A stretch of 64,000 nt of DNA. It comes from Warburgia ugandensis (taxonomy: Eukaryota > Streptophyta > Magnoliopsida > Canellales > Canellaceae). Under the pieces are notes generated by a model, which was not told where the DNA came from, made no database searches, and saw only the letters and a list, made by a program, of their open reading frames with translations. Positions 1 to 11,200 of this stretch are shown in pieces. A program made the position numbers and the translations under genes. The stretch covers positions 68,363,414 to 68,427,413 of the forward strand of contig CP141126.1 in NCBI GenBank assembly GCA_035236585.1. The letters are read 5' to 3'. The number at the start of each line of letters is the position of its first letter. The first letter of the stretch is position 1.

Positions 1-1602
1 TTTATTATTCAATTTTTCTGACATCAAACACTCATCTACTTGATCTGATCATCAATCAAATTGAGATTTGTTATTTTAAGATCTCCTGATCACCAAAGAA
101 TCAATTTATTCCATCTCAATGGAATTAGAGATGATCCAACTATTGGATCACTCTTAATCACCTTGATTTATGATTTGATTGTGAATTCTAATATTAATCA
201 TGACAACCAATTCAATTTCATGTTTATCAATTCATTCTAGTGTATATCCATGATTTATACTTCGATCTGATGGTCTGATACTCTCAGATCGACCAAATCA
301 AAATTTCTAAGTCAGATCAATAGTCTATATCAATTTTTAAGATGAATATATATGATTTGGTCATTGGATACATCAATCCATCACTCTTCACCATATGATC
401 TCAGCTACTTAGGTTGTTAACCCATTTTCTACATCATGGATTGTCTAAGGCCATTAGGGTTCTAATCAGTTGTTCACCAATAATTGATCATTGATCAGAT
501 GTGAAGAACAGTGTTAAGTCACTCTGTGATCTGCTATTCATTATCTAGATTGGTGATCCAATGGCTAAAAGTGGTCAGATCTCGATCTTAAAATGTTATT
601 TGACATTTTAAATAATGGATCATGAAACTTAGCTCATCCTATGTCAATTTGGGTTTAAGGATGCAATGGTGGCATCTGATCACAGATCAAGCATCACTAG
701 GTCCCTATTCCTTTACTATATGATCAGACAATTCGGATTATTAATCAATTTCCATCTAAATCTTTTAATTTTTTCCATATCCTAGTTAATTCAATGTTTT
801 AGAATGCATTTGTGGCATCTGATCATCAATCAGACATCAAGAAGTCGCTGTGTGAACACTGACAAATCAGACAGCTAAGATCGTCCGATTGATTTCAGCC
901 TAGATCGACTATTTCAATATGATCCGAGCTACATCAGGCCTATATTTACCTATTTATATGCTTGGATTAGAAAATGGACACCTAGATCATCCACAAAACC
1001 AAATCTAGCATAAACCTTTCAGATTTTGCAAAATACCTCAAATCACAAGTTGGGTTTTGTATATCTCACTCTTGGATGAATTCCCATGTGTTGTCCGCCC
1101 TTGGATGAGCCGGATTGAACACTGTTTTGCTTGAAAACCTCCAATCGGCCACATGCACTATCACCTCTCTAGTTGATAGACCAAATCATCTCAGATTCCC
1201 CAATCATCTTAGGGGTTTTGATCATCTCATCATGCTAGACAAAATGATTGGCTCGAATCATCAATCCGAGCCATCATCTTCTTCATTGACGGCCTAGAAT
1301 CTGGCAAACCCTCCTACGTTTCTCCCCCCTTTTGCCAATGTGCCCATCACCTCCGGCATCCCTCATTTTCGATGTGTGGGCCCTCTCCTCCCTTCTCTTT
1401 TTCTCCTTCTCCCTCTTCTTCTTCTTCTTTATTCTTCCTCTCTCTTTCCCTCTCCCTTTCATCGGGTTTTCTGTCAAGTTTTTTGTCGGGTTTGGAAAAG
1501 GAAATAGATCCAATGTCTTTATCGGGTTCCTTTAAGGAAGGGGGTGCCAGTATCAAATCTAGCCCCCTTCTATTTAGGCTTGTCTTTTTAGGGGATGTTA
1601 CA
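1..1602 (-). mobile_element. Partial gypsy-type LTR (fossil), cut by the window edge
   Basis: On the minus strand a sequence beginning TGTAACATCCCC starts at 1602 and runs leftward past the edge of the window. TGTAAC followed by a run of C is the usual 5' end of long LTRs of Tekay/Del-like Ty3/gypsy elements in plants, and the same type of start occurs at 33757 and 58529. The stretch has no coding potential. It has a CT-rich zone near 1380-1470 and GATC/TGATCA-rich AT sequence further in, which resembles the interior of the other long LTRs here. No polypurine tract precedes it, so it could be a solo LTR. The other end and any target duplication lie outside the window, so the call rests on one terminus and composition. 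Confidence 0.4.
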
Positions 1603-3033
1603 ATCTCTATATTGGATGCACTTGGTTCCCCTGGGGTGATAGCAAGTACATGACTTTAGCTTTAATCTCCTTTCTAATTCTTTTCAAGCTGACCTGTGGT
1701 AAAAATGGTAGGGTGGGTATACAACATTCTTAATAGATAATCTAAAACTATAAAATTGAAATCAAACTGCACACATCCAATGATTTGAAGAAATTTTTTT
1801 CTTAATGATAAAATCCCTTGGCCACAAGCCATCACATGGAATGCATTATAAGCACACATGCATATGTGTGTGCGTGTGTGCATGTATGTATATCATCTAC
1901 AAAACATGCGTCATACTTGACAAATCAAGTAACATATGATTACTTTAAGACTCGTAGTAATTAGTTAAACTACATGTCTATCATTTCAAACCACTAAATG
2001 TATTATATTTCAAATGTCTAGCCGAATATGTAAAAACAAATCATAGTAAAACAATTACCATAAAATGTCTTCTGTCAACACTTGTCAAGTAGGAATCGAT
2101 ATTTGTAGGATCGCACAAGATGCTCAAATCATATAATACATTAATGAATACGACTAGGATAACACTATATAATTAGAAGAATCAATGCGTACTAAAATCC
2201 TAAAGATAAAACCATCAGCTAAGCATACATGAGCCAAAGTACAGTATCGATAAAACATAAAGGTAGTCAATAAGGGAATTACTAGAATTTCGATTATCAT
2301 CAAACCATAGATCAATAAGTCTATAATCTGACAAAACCAAAAGTTGCTCATGCTTTTTCAAAAGTATAACTGATCAATTTATAAGTGTAAATGGTTCATT
2401 TTGTCTCAAATCAAACTGAAGTCATGACTATGAAAATAATCTCATACTCGTTAGGTAAAAATCCATAGGGAAAGATAGTTGTTCTCAAGTCATTGTAATG
2501 TCCCAAAGAATTTGATAAGTTTGGTAAGCCAACATCCTCAAAAGAAATGAAACCAAATCAAGGCACATAGTACTAAATCCAAAATGTATAAATCCATGCC
2601 CACATCACTGTGGAAAATTGATTGCTCCAATCGTGGTGATATACAATCCTGCCACCCTTGATGTGGTCTAACGCTCGAGACATGACCCACGTAAATACCA
2701 CATAGAAACTAAACACCTATGCTTGTAGGGCCCTACCATCACCGACAGGCAACTACCGTGGCTCTATATCTGCTCGTGGATACCTACATGAATCATAACT
2801 CACCGGACCTCATGGGGGCTATCCGGCTACCACTCAAAGCACTTTCCCATGAGAAGATATTCCTATTGTCTGCCGTCTCCATCACAGGGCTGGTATCAAA
2901 TCATCTAAGAGGTTAGTGGCCAATTGCACCTCCTAGCATGGGTCTCAAGACTTACAACGTGCCTCCAGGACTTACTATACAAAGTAAGCCTTCCTTCAGG
3001 ACTTACAACGCACAGCAAGCCTATAAGAGATCT
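1603..3033. other. Unassigned AT-rich stretch, possibly LTR-derived
   Basis: No gene or recognisable element core is visible. The part after about 2450 resembles interior LTR sequence of the long gypsy families elsewhere in the window, with short GC-richer blocks around 2640-2900 inside AT-rich DNA. I could not place either border. The short open frames here have no recognisable motif and are treated as chance. Confidence 0.3.
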
Positions 3034-3358
3034 GGGACTTAGGACACTCCTAGAGTGCCTACTCAAAACATCGATGAAATCCATATCCATTAGGACTAAC
3101 AGCTGCTCGAAGAGCACATGCCTAATGTATCAACATATCCATCAGGATTTATGACCACTTGTAGAGTGCCTACCTAAAATATCAATGAAATCATAAACAT
3201 CAGGGCTTACAGCTGCTCATAGAGCGCTTGCCTAAATATCGACAAAACTACATCCATTAGGACTTACGGCCACTCATAGAGTGCCTGACAAAAACATCGA
3301 TGAAATCATAACCATTAGGACTTATAGTCGCTCGTAGAGCACCTACTTAATGGGTAGT
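3034..3358 (+). repeat. Minisatellite, six 52-58-bp units with a dimeric rhythm
   Basis: Six units, each opening with a variant of AGGACTTA, begin at about 3034, 3092, 3144, 3202, 3259 and 3317. Units 1, 3 and 5 share TAGAGTGCCT followed by ATCGATGAAATC-like sequence. Units 2, 4 and 6 share a GCTGCTC or GTCGCTC core followed by AGAGC. The true period is therefore a dimer of about 115 bp. Shorter AGGACTTACAACG-like copies precede the array from about 2945. It does not encode a recognisable protein and probably lies inside an old LTR. Confidence 0.7.
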
Positions 3359-4074
3359 CACCAAAAGATCCAATTATACATGTTAAAGCATACCAGATAG
3401 TGAACATACTTTATACAAAGCCATGTATTTCAAATATTCATTTCAAAGTGAGGCTTAATAGCCAATTTAACTCATATTCATATATCTAAAATCTTATCAT
3501 GTGACTTACATACCGTGTGCAAAACCATGCATTTTCAAGCAATCCTTTCAAAGTAGGAAAATCATGTATATGCAAACCAGGATATTCTTAAGTCTCACAA
3601 GCAAAGCAACATTTGCATACATTGAGGTATGCAATTCATGGGTCTTTCAAAATTAGGTTGCAACATGAATATAAAGTCATATATTAATCTACACATTTCA
3701 TTTATAAAATGCTAGATAAGGAACAAATGATAGATCATGAATCTACATGAAAATCATGTGTGCAAAAGTAACATATGTATCAAATAATTGATATGACAAT
3801 TCAAACCATTCTAAACCAAAAATATTTCTCAAACCATTTTATCATTTTGAAACTTGGTAGTATCAAATTACCTAACTCTCATGATGGTTTATCCTTTCTC
3901 CATAACTTTTACAGTCCTCTCTCCATGGTAAATCAACTTGCATGTCAATCTATGATGCGCATAAAATTGATGTTTATAACATCAGTTTTAACTTTCATAC
4001 TATTTTAAATCCCTAACCTAGATTTTTACTCATCCCATGGTCTAACTATTGGACAAAGTTGCCCCTTAAACACT

Positions 4075-4080
<6 letters not shown>
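3359..4080. other. Unassigned AT-rich stretch
   Basis: AT-rich sequence with no recognisable gene, RNA or element terminus. It lies between the minisatellite and the CT microsatellite and may be the remainder of the LTR-like sequence that holds the minisatellite, or the 3' non-coding end of the adjacent MULE. Confidence 0.3.

Positions 4081-4155
<75 letters not shown>
4081..4155. repeat. (CT)n microsatellite
   Basis: An uninterrupted TC dinucleotide run of about 37 units. It sits directly at the C-terminal end of the MULE transposase relic read on the other strand, as if slippage expanded a short GA run at the end of that gene. Confidence 0.98.
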
Positions 4156-4157
<2 letters not shown>

Positions 4158-6140
4158 CTTTGAAACCTCTTCATAGTTTGTCATTGATGATCTCCATCGT
4201 AGCTAAGATGGGTTTATCCCTTGCCTCTATAATACAACCATTGAAGCTTTTAGCTACATTATTTAATAGCATGCCCTACTTCAATGCAGGTTGAATGCGT
4301 ACTTTGCCCACATTGAGGGGTTGCAATTTTGAAGAAGCCACACAAAAGCTTTAGGATTCAGTTCTCCTAACTCTTTCATAGCACTTTCAAATTGTGTAAT
4401 GGTATTAACCCTTGCAACATTCCACATAGCTCCTTTGACATGGGAGCCCCATTGATCCTCTTGTTAAAAATGGCATATAAATGCCTAACATAGCACCTTT
4501 ACATCACTTTCTTGTGCCAACTCCATCATAGTTTATACTAATCCAAACAAAAGAGTAAACCTAGTGCAAGTAAACTAAAGGATTAGTTCAATATAAAATA
4601 GTATTTAATGAAAGTACCTTTTGTTAATAAAAAATGAATTTATGCCTTGGCCTTAAACACTCACTATTTTCTAGTGATGATGCCGTGAACTAATTTCAAT
4701 TGTCCTTGTTCTCTACTTCACATACAACATAAGCTACAGGGAAGATGTTGTCATTCTCATCTTTCCCTACAGAATCTAAGAGTTGGCCACCATAAGCTCC
4801 TTCAAGTAAGTACTATCTAAGCCAATGATTAGCCTACACCTAGTCATAAACCCTTATTTGCATCATTTCAAAACAAAATATATAGTCTTTAGAAGTGTGG
4901 AGGTGGATCTATCTTAAAATTTCAAGTACCACATGGATTTCACTATAGTAAAGCTTCACATTAGTCGTTTGCCAACTTATATTACTTAGTAGCTTTGCCT
5001 CTAAGAATGTTAAGTGCTTACTTGGCCCTAAAACATTGTAGTAGAGACACGCCCACCTTATAGACTCTTCTCACTTCATTGTTAAATGCCATGTGGTCCC
5101 AAGAACAACTCTAATGTGCTTAATAAAAGTCATTATTAGCCATTTTGAATTCATCATTGTTTCTTGAAAGTCCTCCACATTGGTGCTCATTCACAGCGTA
5201 AATCTTCACTTGAAAAGAATCTTTGTCATGGCTTTGGGATGCATGTATCCTCTAACAATAATGAATTACAAACTGTAATAACTCTATACTTGTCATTCTT
5301 CTTATACTTGAAAACAAACCCATTGTCAATGACAAACTTCTTTAGTGCTTCCTTAGAGAATTTTTTATCTGTAAATGTTTAACCTTTATGAAGCTTTATT
5401 GGCTTCCTCAAATGTCTTAAAATGGAATATTGGCCATACATCGACCACTCCATCATCAGACCCGTTCAAACTTGTCAACTAATCATTGTTTCTCTTAGAA
5501 CCCTCTTTGGCTAGTCCTTTGTGGCCAAACTTCAATATGTCCTCTCTCCCTAGTTTCTTAATTCCACTACTATCAATATCATGAACTATATGTTTGCACA
5601 CATTTTGTGAGAAGCGGTTATCATCTTCGTTATTGCATTCAAAGTTTGATAACTTCATAGATTCATCAGTCTTCTACATGTCCATCTTAACTTCTTCTTC
5701 AACATTTGGAACATCTAACAAATCCTCTTCAATTTGATCCTCAATAGGTAAACCTCAACTTTAGTTTGAATATCAAAAGGTGGCTCTTCACCTACACCTT
5801 GTGAGCAGGGCAATTCAAAGTACTCAACACACATAGTTCAAAACTCCTATTGGAGCGTAATCCCTTCACTAGATTTAGATAGTTTTGCTTACAAACCAAC
5901 TATTTTAGTCTCTGTTCCATATGGACATCCTCATACCTATAACTCATACCCTACATATTCTTATAACCCTCGTTCCCCCCAAATCTCACAAGATTAATTA
6001 GAGACATGAAGTCTGGATCTTGCTCCCACAAATTTCACAAGATCAATTAGAGAAATGAAACCTGGATCATGTTCCTCTGCAACAAAAATTTTCCTACCAT
6101 TGTACACTACTTTAGGACTCTTAACAAGTGTCCCACTCTA
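4156..6140 (-). pseudogene. MULE (MuDR-type) transposase relic
   Basis: Read on the minus strand, this is a decayed Mutator-like transposase in the usual domain order. The N-terminal segment near 6140-6000 reads VVYNGRKIFVAEEHDPGF. The MuDR DNA-binding-like segment near 5400-5260 includes KKFVIDNGFVFKYKKNDKYR. The transposase core near 4800-4700 includes GAYGGQLLDSVGKDENDN and then FPVAYVVCEVENKDN, the well-conserved MULE block. A C-terminal EARDKPILA-like motif lies near 4215-4180. MULE transposases move DNA by cut and paste. This copy has many stops and frame changes, including an apparent local duplication of about 58 bp near 5980-6075, so it cannot encode a working enzyme. I could not find its terminal inverted repeats. 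It ends roughly 900 bp upstream of the RPL22 start codon. Confidence 0.85.
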
Positions 6141-6700
6141 ATAGACTGTCATTCTTGTTGGGTCATGCCTACAAAACCAATAACCAACAGCACAAATACA
6201 AGATTTTAGAAGCTATGTGGCAATTAGTTTAGTTAATGCAAATATTCCAACTTATTTTTCAACTACATGAAGTAGGGACAAGAGAAGCATAAAGCATAGA
6301 AATAAGGAAATGGAGACAATAAAATAGAATCAATTGGAAAAAACTCCCTATTAAACAAGCTACAAAACCCTTTGCTTCTTCACACGATCAGACATGAAAA
6401 CCCGGATGTCGATCCCCTTTACAACGTATCCTTCCATAGTCTATAGCAATGCAAGCTCAAAATCCCTTCTTTTCTTCACTTTCTATTTCTTACTTTACTG
6501 TTTTGTTTTCTTGTTGTTTGAATAAAATATCCCATTATCCTTTTTCTTTTATCGAGAAAAAGTAAAGAAAAATATTCAAACATAATAAAAATTGTTTGGC
6601 ATGACGAGAAAATGATAGCATATGATACTAAAACTGATATTTTACCAGTTTAATTAACCATGATAGTAGAAGGTGGTTATGCATATTTTCCTCTTGTCAA
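6141..6700. other. Unassigned spacer between the MULE relic and the RPL22 promoter
   Basis: AT-rich DNA without a recognisable gene. It may hold the 5' non-coding part of the MULE, but I see no clear terminal inverted repeat. Confidence 0.3.
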
Positions 6701-7075
6701 AATATTAGAACTCTTCAAAGCGCTGACCAAAATTATACTTGACTTTGGTGCAGTAAGCTGTTCTGAATTGGTTAACGTAACCCAACATTAGAGCCTAATT
6801 CATGATTCCTGTTCCCGCAGCAAAGGTACAATAAATGCAGGCCTGTTAGGCTTATCCAAGAGGCAAAGCGCGTCTTCCCGACAAACCCCATAGCCAAAGG
6901 AATCTTTAGAACCCTAGCCTCTAGTCCTTTAAAACCCTAACGGCCCTCCGTGACTTGTCCTAGCCACCGAGCAAAACTCTGAGGCTACTCCGGTAAGTTT
7001 CTTCATCTGCATCCACATTCGATATTCATCTCATTTGCACTGTAATCAACTGAGTCTCCAAGTTACAAGGCCAAA
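6701..7075 (+). promoter_or_regulatory. RPL22: RPL22 promoter and 5' leader with telo-box motifs
   Basis: Upstream of the RPL22 start codon are two telo-box-like motifs, AACCCTAG at 6910-6917 and a full AAACCCTAA at 6932-6940. Telo boxes (AAACCCTA) are typical of plant ribosomal protein and translation-factor promoters, where they support coordinated expression in dividing tissue. I see no convincing TATA box, which is also common for this class. The transcription start is probably in the pyrimidine-rich stretch near 6940-6965, which is inference. A GTAAGT at 6993-6998 followed by AG dinucleotides before the ATG could be a very short 5'-UTR intron of about 60-77 bp, but it is at or below the usual plant minimum. 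Confidence 0.65.
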
Positions 7076-7305
7076 ATGAGTCGGGGGAGCGCAGCGGGTC
7101 CCAAGGGAAAGAAGAAGGGAGCAACCTTTACGATTGACTGTGCAAAGCCTGTGGAAGACAAGATCATGGATATCGCTTCTCTCGAGAAGTTCCTTCAGGA
7201 AAGGATTAAGGTTGGTGGAAAAGCTGGGGCCCTTGGTGACACCATTACTGTTGCCCGTGATAAGAACAAAATCACCGTTACCTCTGACAGTGCCTTCTCC
7301 AAGAG
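7076..7305 (+). CDS. RPL22: 60S ribosomal protein L22 (eL22), exon 1
   Basis: This exon encodes about the first 76 residues of cytosolic ribosomal protein eL22, which sits on the surface of the 60S subunit near the exit side and binds 28S rRNA. The start [15 protein letters not shown], the segment [21 protein letters not shown] and the basic [10 protein letters not shown] stretch are characteristic of plant eL22. The ATG at 7076 is the family start and is preceded by CCAAA. The exon ends in codon phase 2 at AAGAG, with donor GTATAC at 7306. Joined to 20358-20502 it gives 124 residues, the normal plant length, with no internal stop. An open frame continues past the donor for a few codons, but those residues do not belong to eL22. 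Expression is expected to be constitutive and growth-linked, as the telo boxes suggest. Confidence 0.97.
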
Positions 7306-8230
7306 GTATACTTTTTCTGGTAGATGGCTATTTGATTTTCTTTTCTAGTAAACGGATCTTTGATTTTCAATGACGAAGTAAGCCTCTTTAGTAATGTTTT
7401 GTGTTCTGTGGGAATTACTGATTGGGTTGGGAGGATTTTGCTTATTGGTTTGGTTTATGTAAGGTTTGGTAGTAAAGATTGTCTTCAAGGAGGATATTTG
7501 GTCGGGGTTACAGAAATGAATCAACTGACAGGATGGACTTATTGGTTCCCCAGAGTGCATCAACTGGATATACACTCGAGAGAGATGGGGGGGTTTAGGG
7601 CGGCGCGGTCAGGGGGAGAGAGAAGCGTGGGATTTTACTATTTACAGTTATGGAGATCAATAATATGTAATATGTTGGGCGTTGAGGAAGGTACCTTGGG
7701 TTGGTTATCAAGAAGGCTTTCCGCTCGTTTCTACTAATTTCCAAGCTTCTTAATTCACGGAAAATCCTCTGCTGAACCCAAACACTTTTTTATTCCATTT
7801 TTTTCCCCTTCACTGCATTTTCTTGGTTACTCTAAACTTGTCGGTTCTCTTCCACAAAAGAAGACCTAAAAGAATTCATTCCAATCTTCTTTAATTATTT
7901 CAACTCCAACTAGTAAAGGAAAGCTTTATTGAGCCGACTTGACCATTGATTTACAGAAAGGGCTTATACTTTCTAGTGAATAAGGCCTCTTCACTATCCT
8001 ATCATGTTTTAGAGATCAAATGGTATGTGCAAACTTGCAGTTTGGTTTCCAGTTGGAATTGATTTCTTGTTGAAACTAGATATTGATGTCAAGCCAACAG
8101 GAAAGAGCTAGGAAGTACGAAATCCATTTCCATTAGTTTCCATGCATTTCTTACTAACAAAATAATCTTTGTGATATGCAATGGCTTCTTTTTCTTGGTA
8201 TGATACCATGGACAATTTTGTCTTGTAGTC
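7306..8230. other. Intron stretch with no recognised element
   Basis: This is intron DNA between exon 1 and the hAT target duplication. A 125-codon open frame at 7360-7737 has no motif I recognise and no close conserved pattern, so I treat it as chance. A G-rich block lies near 7588-7625. Confidence 0.4.
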
Positions 8231-8238
8231 CCCACTAG

Positions 8239-11200
8239 CTATGTAGTTGCAAGCGCAAGGGGTGAGACTTGCTCGTAGAGGGACTAGGTGCGCGACTAGG
8301 TCTCAAGGAGCAAAATTAAGTATTTTAAATTTTTAAAAAGGAAAAAAAATTAAAAATAAATTACAAAAAAATAAAAAATTAAGAAAAACATAGAAATATA
8401 AAGATATAAATAAATACTTGTCAAATGAGTGAAATTAAATTTTTAAGTAATAAATCAACATGTCAACAACAACAACCTAAGGTTAAATCAAACAATTATA
8501 CACAAAGAAGCTAATAAACATACAAATACAATGATAGTCATAATACTAGTCTCCCTAGTCCTGGCTACTCCCTCAATCCGCTGAGGCCTCGTCATCATCC
8601 CATCATTTTTCTATAAATCTAGGAACAATAAACAATCAAATAACGGTTACATAAGTGAAGTAAAACAAATGTTAGAGTTAACTACTAAGAATTAAGAGTC
8701 ATCTTCCTACACCTCTTTCTCATCAAGAAATCAAGATCGTTATCAGAATCATCTTCCTAAGAGATGTAGACATCCTCTTCAGTCTCATTATCGTCCTACT
8801 CTTCTCCAACATCCTCATTTGGTTCTTGATGAGCCTGAGATTTAGAAATGCGACTCCCCTCTGCCCCCTCTTTCGCCTCTGGTATTGCCTAGTAGATGGA
8901 GCATCACGTTCACTTGATTCGTTAACAAGCTCAACATTTAACCAGGTGAGGTCATCACTTGGATGCACCAGATCATCTTCAGCATCTTCTTGAATAATCC
9001 ACTCATCACTTTCATCTTCAGCATCTTCTTGAACAATCCACTCATCTCTTTCTCGTAACAGAATAGGATCTGTATATGTTTGCATTTTCAAACGATCCTC
9101 ATGTTAACGACAAATGTGCTGATTGTGTTGAATGTATACTAGATCATTCTTAGTGTGCGGCCTATTCCTCTTTTTAATATGGATTTGAAAAGAAAAATAC
9201 TTGTAAATTTAGAATATAATAAAGTATACTAAATTACTAATAATTAATAAGTACTAAATCTTAATATTTAAGTAGCTTATATTCTTGAAGATACTCCAGT
9301 TACACTCGCAAGGATATGCATTGCATATCTTGAAGCGAACCTTAATGGCAAATGTTTGAAGATGTGGGGCTTTAGCCCCAAAGTTAATCCACCACTTACA
9401 AAAGTTTTAAAAAAAAATTAAAGTTAGAAAAATAAACAAAATTAGAATATTATAAAATAAAATTTAGAAGTTAAAACTTAAAATATAGAATAACATAAAA
9501 CACTTACAAGGGGCTAGGGTTTTTCTCTTACTTATTGACAGGTCATTGCCAAACAAGCCTCTAGCATGTCTGTAAATGGATATCTGATCTACTATCATGT
9601 TAGTCTCCTCTCTATCATATAGCCTACTGATGGTATGCATTAGACTATTATTGATGTTACTGTTACGCTCAATTTCAATGTCATGGTCGTAGTAGAAGAA
9701 TAGGTTGAGATGATATCTCGCTGTATACAAAGGCTGGTGAAGTTAACAACTCCATCTACTGTTTATGATGCCCCAAATATGAGTGGCCTGATGTACATCT
9801 CCTATTGGATTGCCTTGAATCTCTTTTTTGGCTCTAGTTATAGCCTTAAAGATTTATTTCATCGCCGGCTTCTCTTCACTATCTACCACCTTCAAAACCT
9901 CTACAAGTGGAACCATGATCTTCAAAAAAAAAAGACGTGGTTCTAAAAGCTGGCATGCAACACATTTTTTGTAGCTCTTTTACCTTTAGGCCTTTTCGGC
10001 CTTTTACTGTTCATCTACTCTGAACAGTGGAACATTGCCCTTAACTCGATTTTCAAGTTATTAATGCTTTCTAAGCTCAAGAAGCTCGTGGTGAAGCGCG
10101 TTACTGCAGGTCTAACTAAATCTTTTTTCTTTGTAAATCTTCTCATAAAATGAAGGACATGTGTGTGGCTATATATAAAAACTATCATTGCCTTGGCTTC
10201 TATCACAGTTTTCTTCACAATTGGTAATTTGCCTATGTCCTCTAACATCAGATCTATGTAGTGAGCCGCACAAGGGGTTTAATATAAATGTGACTTCCTC
10301 ACTATCAACTATCTTCCTACAGGCACATAGTTAAAGGCATTATCAGTTATGACTTAAAATATATAAAAAAAGGTAAAATTATATGGGGTGAACTTGTATC
10401 ATAAACAAGTTAAGATACTTAACAGATTATAGATATAAACCTAAATAATTACCTGAACTATATTGTTCTCCCTAACTTTATCAATCACCTTTTTAATGCA
10501 ATGCTATTTTCATAGAACCAAAAGGAGATGTAATCACACGCTCTTGTCCTAAACTCCTTATAAGCTCTGTTTATTGTTGTTTGCTACATGGGTGCCTTTT
10601 CCTTAGCCTGGGCCTCCAGGTTGGAAGCAAAAAGATAATCAATAGGTCCCTTTGCTGTTTGTTGTGTGGGTATCTTTCGTTTGCTTTTCTTGCTTCAAAT
10701 GAAAATACCACCAGCCTTAGTACTATCAATCTCTTCTACTTTGTCGTCGTCATCATTATCGTACAAGCCAAATAAATTCCCTGGCCTCCCCATCTCCTTT
10801 ATTATTCTCTCTCTGTGCTCTTTCTTCTTCTTTGATTCATTCATATAATCTAATATCTTCTTAGATATGTCAGGAGTGGCAAGAGAGCATTTTTTTGACA
10901 TTTCTATGACTGCCCATGAAATGTTGTTTCAATTTAAATATTCCACTGCTATATCTATTACCACAAAGCTTACACCAAACTAAATTTTGGTCAGTTAGAT
11001 CTCTTGCCTCTCCATATTTCCATCTTGGATCTGTTGATTTTAATGACGCATTGTTGGAACCCATTGATGAAGACATATTATAGTCTATGTCTTGTGGAAT
11101 AGAAACCTAAGCGGAACCCTGTAAACAAAGTTAATAAACATAAGAAATTAACAAAGTAAAAAACAGTTAAAAGAAATATAGATAATGTGAAAAATATGTT

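Noticed and set aside
1283-1653. Several overlapping open frames with Ser, Phe, Lys, Arg and Glu runs
   Set aside because: They are translations of a CT-rich tract on both strands. They are low complexity with no domain.
3034-3358. CRISPR-like array of regularly spaced repeats
   Set aside because: The units are contiguous and diverged with no unique spacers, and the setting is a plant nuclear genome.
7306-7348. Extension of exon 1 to the in-frame stop as a truncated L22
   Set aside because: The residues after position 76 do not match eL22, while the GT at 7306 joined to 20358 restores the exact family sequence.
7360-7737. 125-codon open frame just after RPL22 exon 1
   Set aside because: It lies in the intron, has no recognisable motif, and its start is only a downstream ATG in non-conserved DNA.
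8234-8260. CACTAG at the left edge of the intron transposon, read as a CACTA terminus
   Set aside because: CACTAG is part of the 8-bp direct repeat CCCACTAG found on both sides, and the coding relic is hAT.
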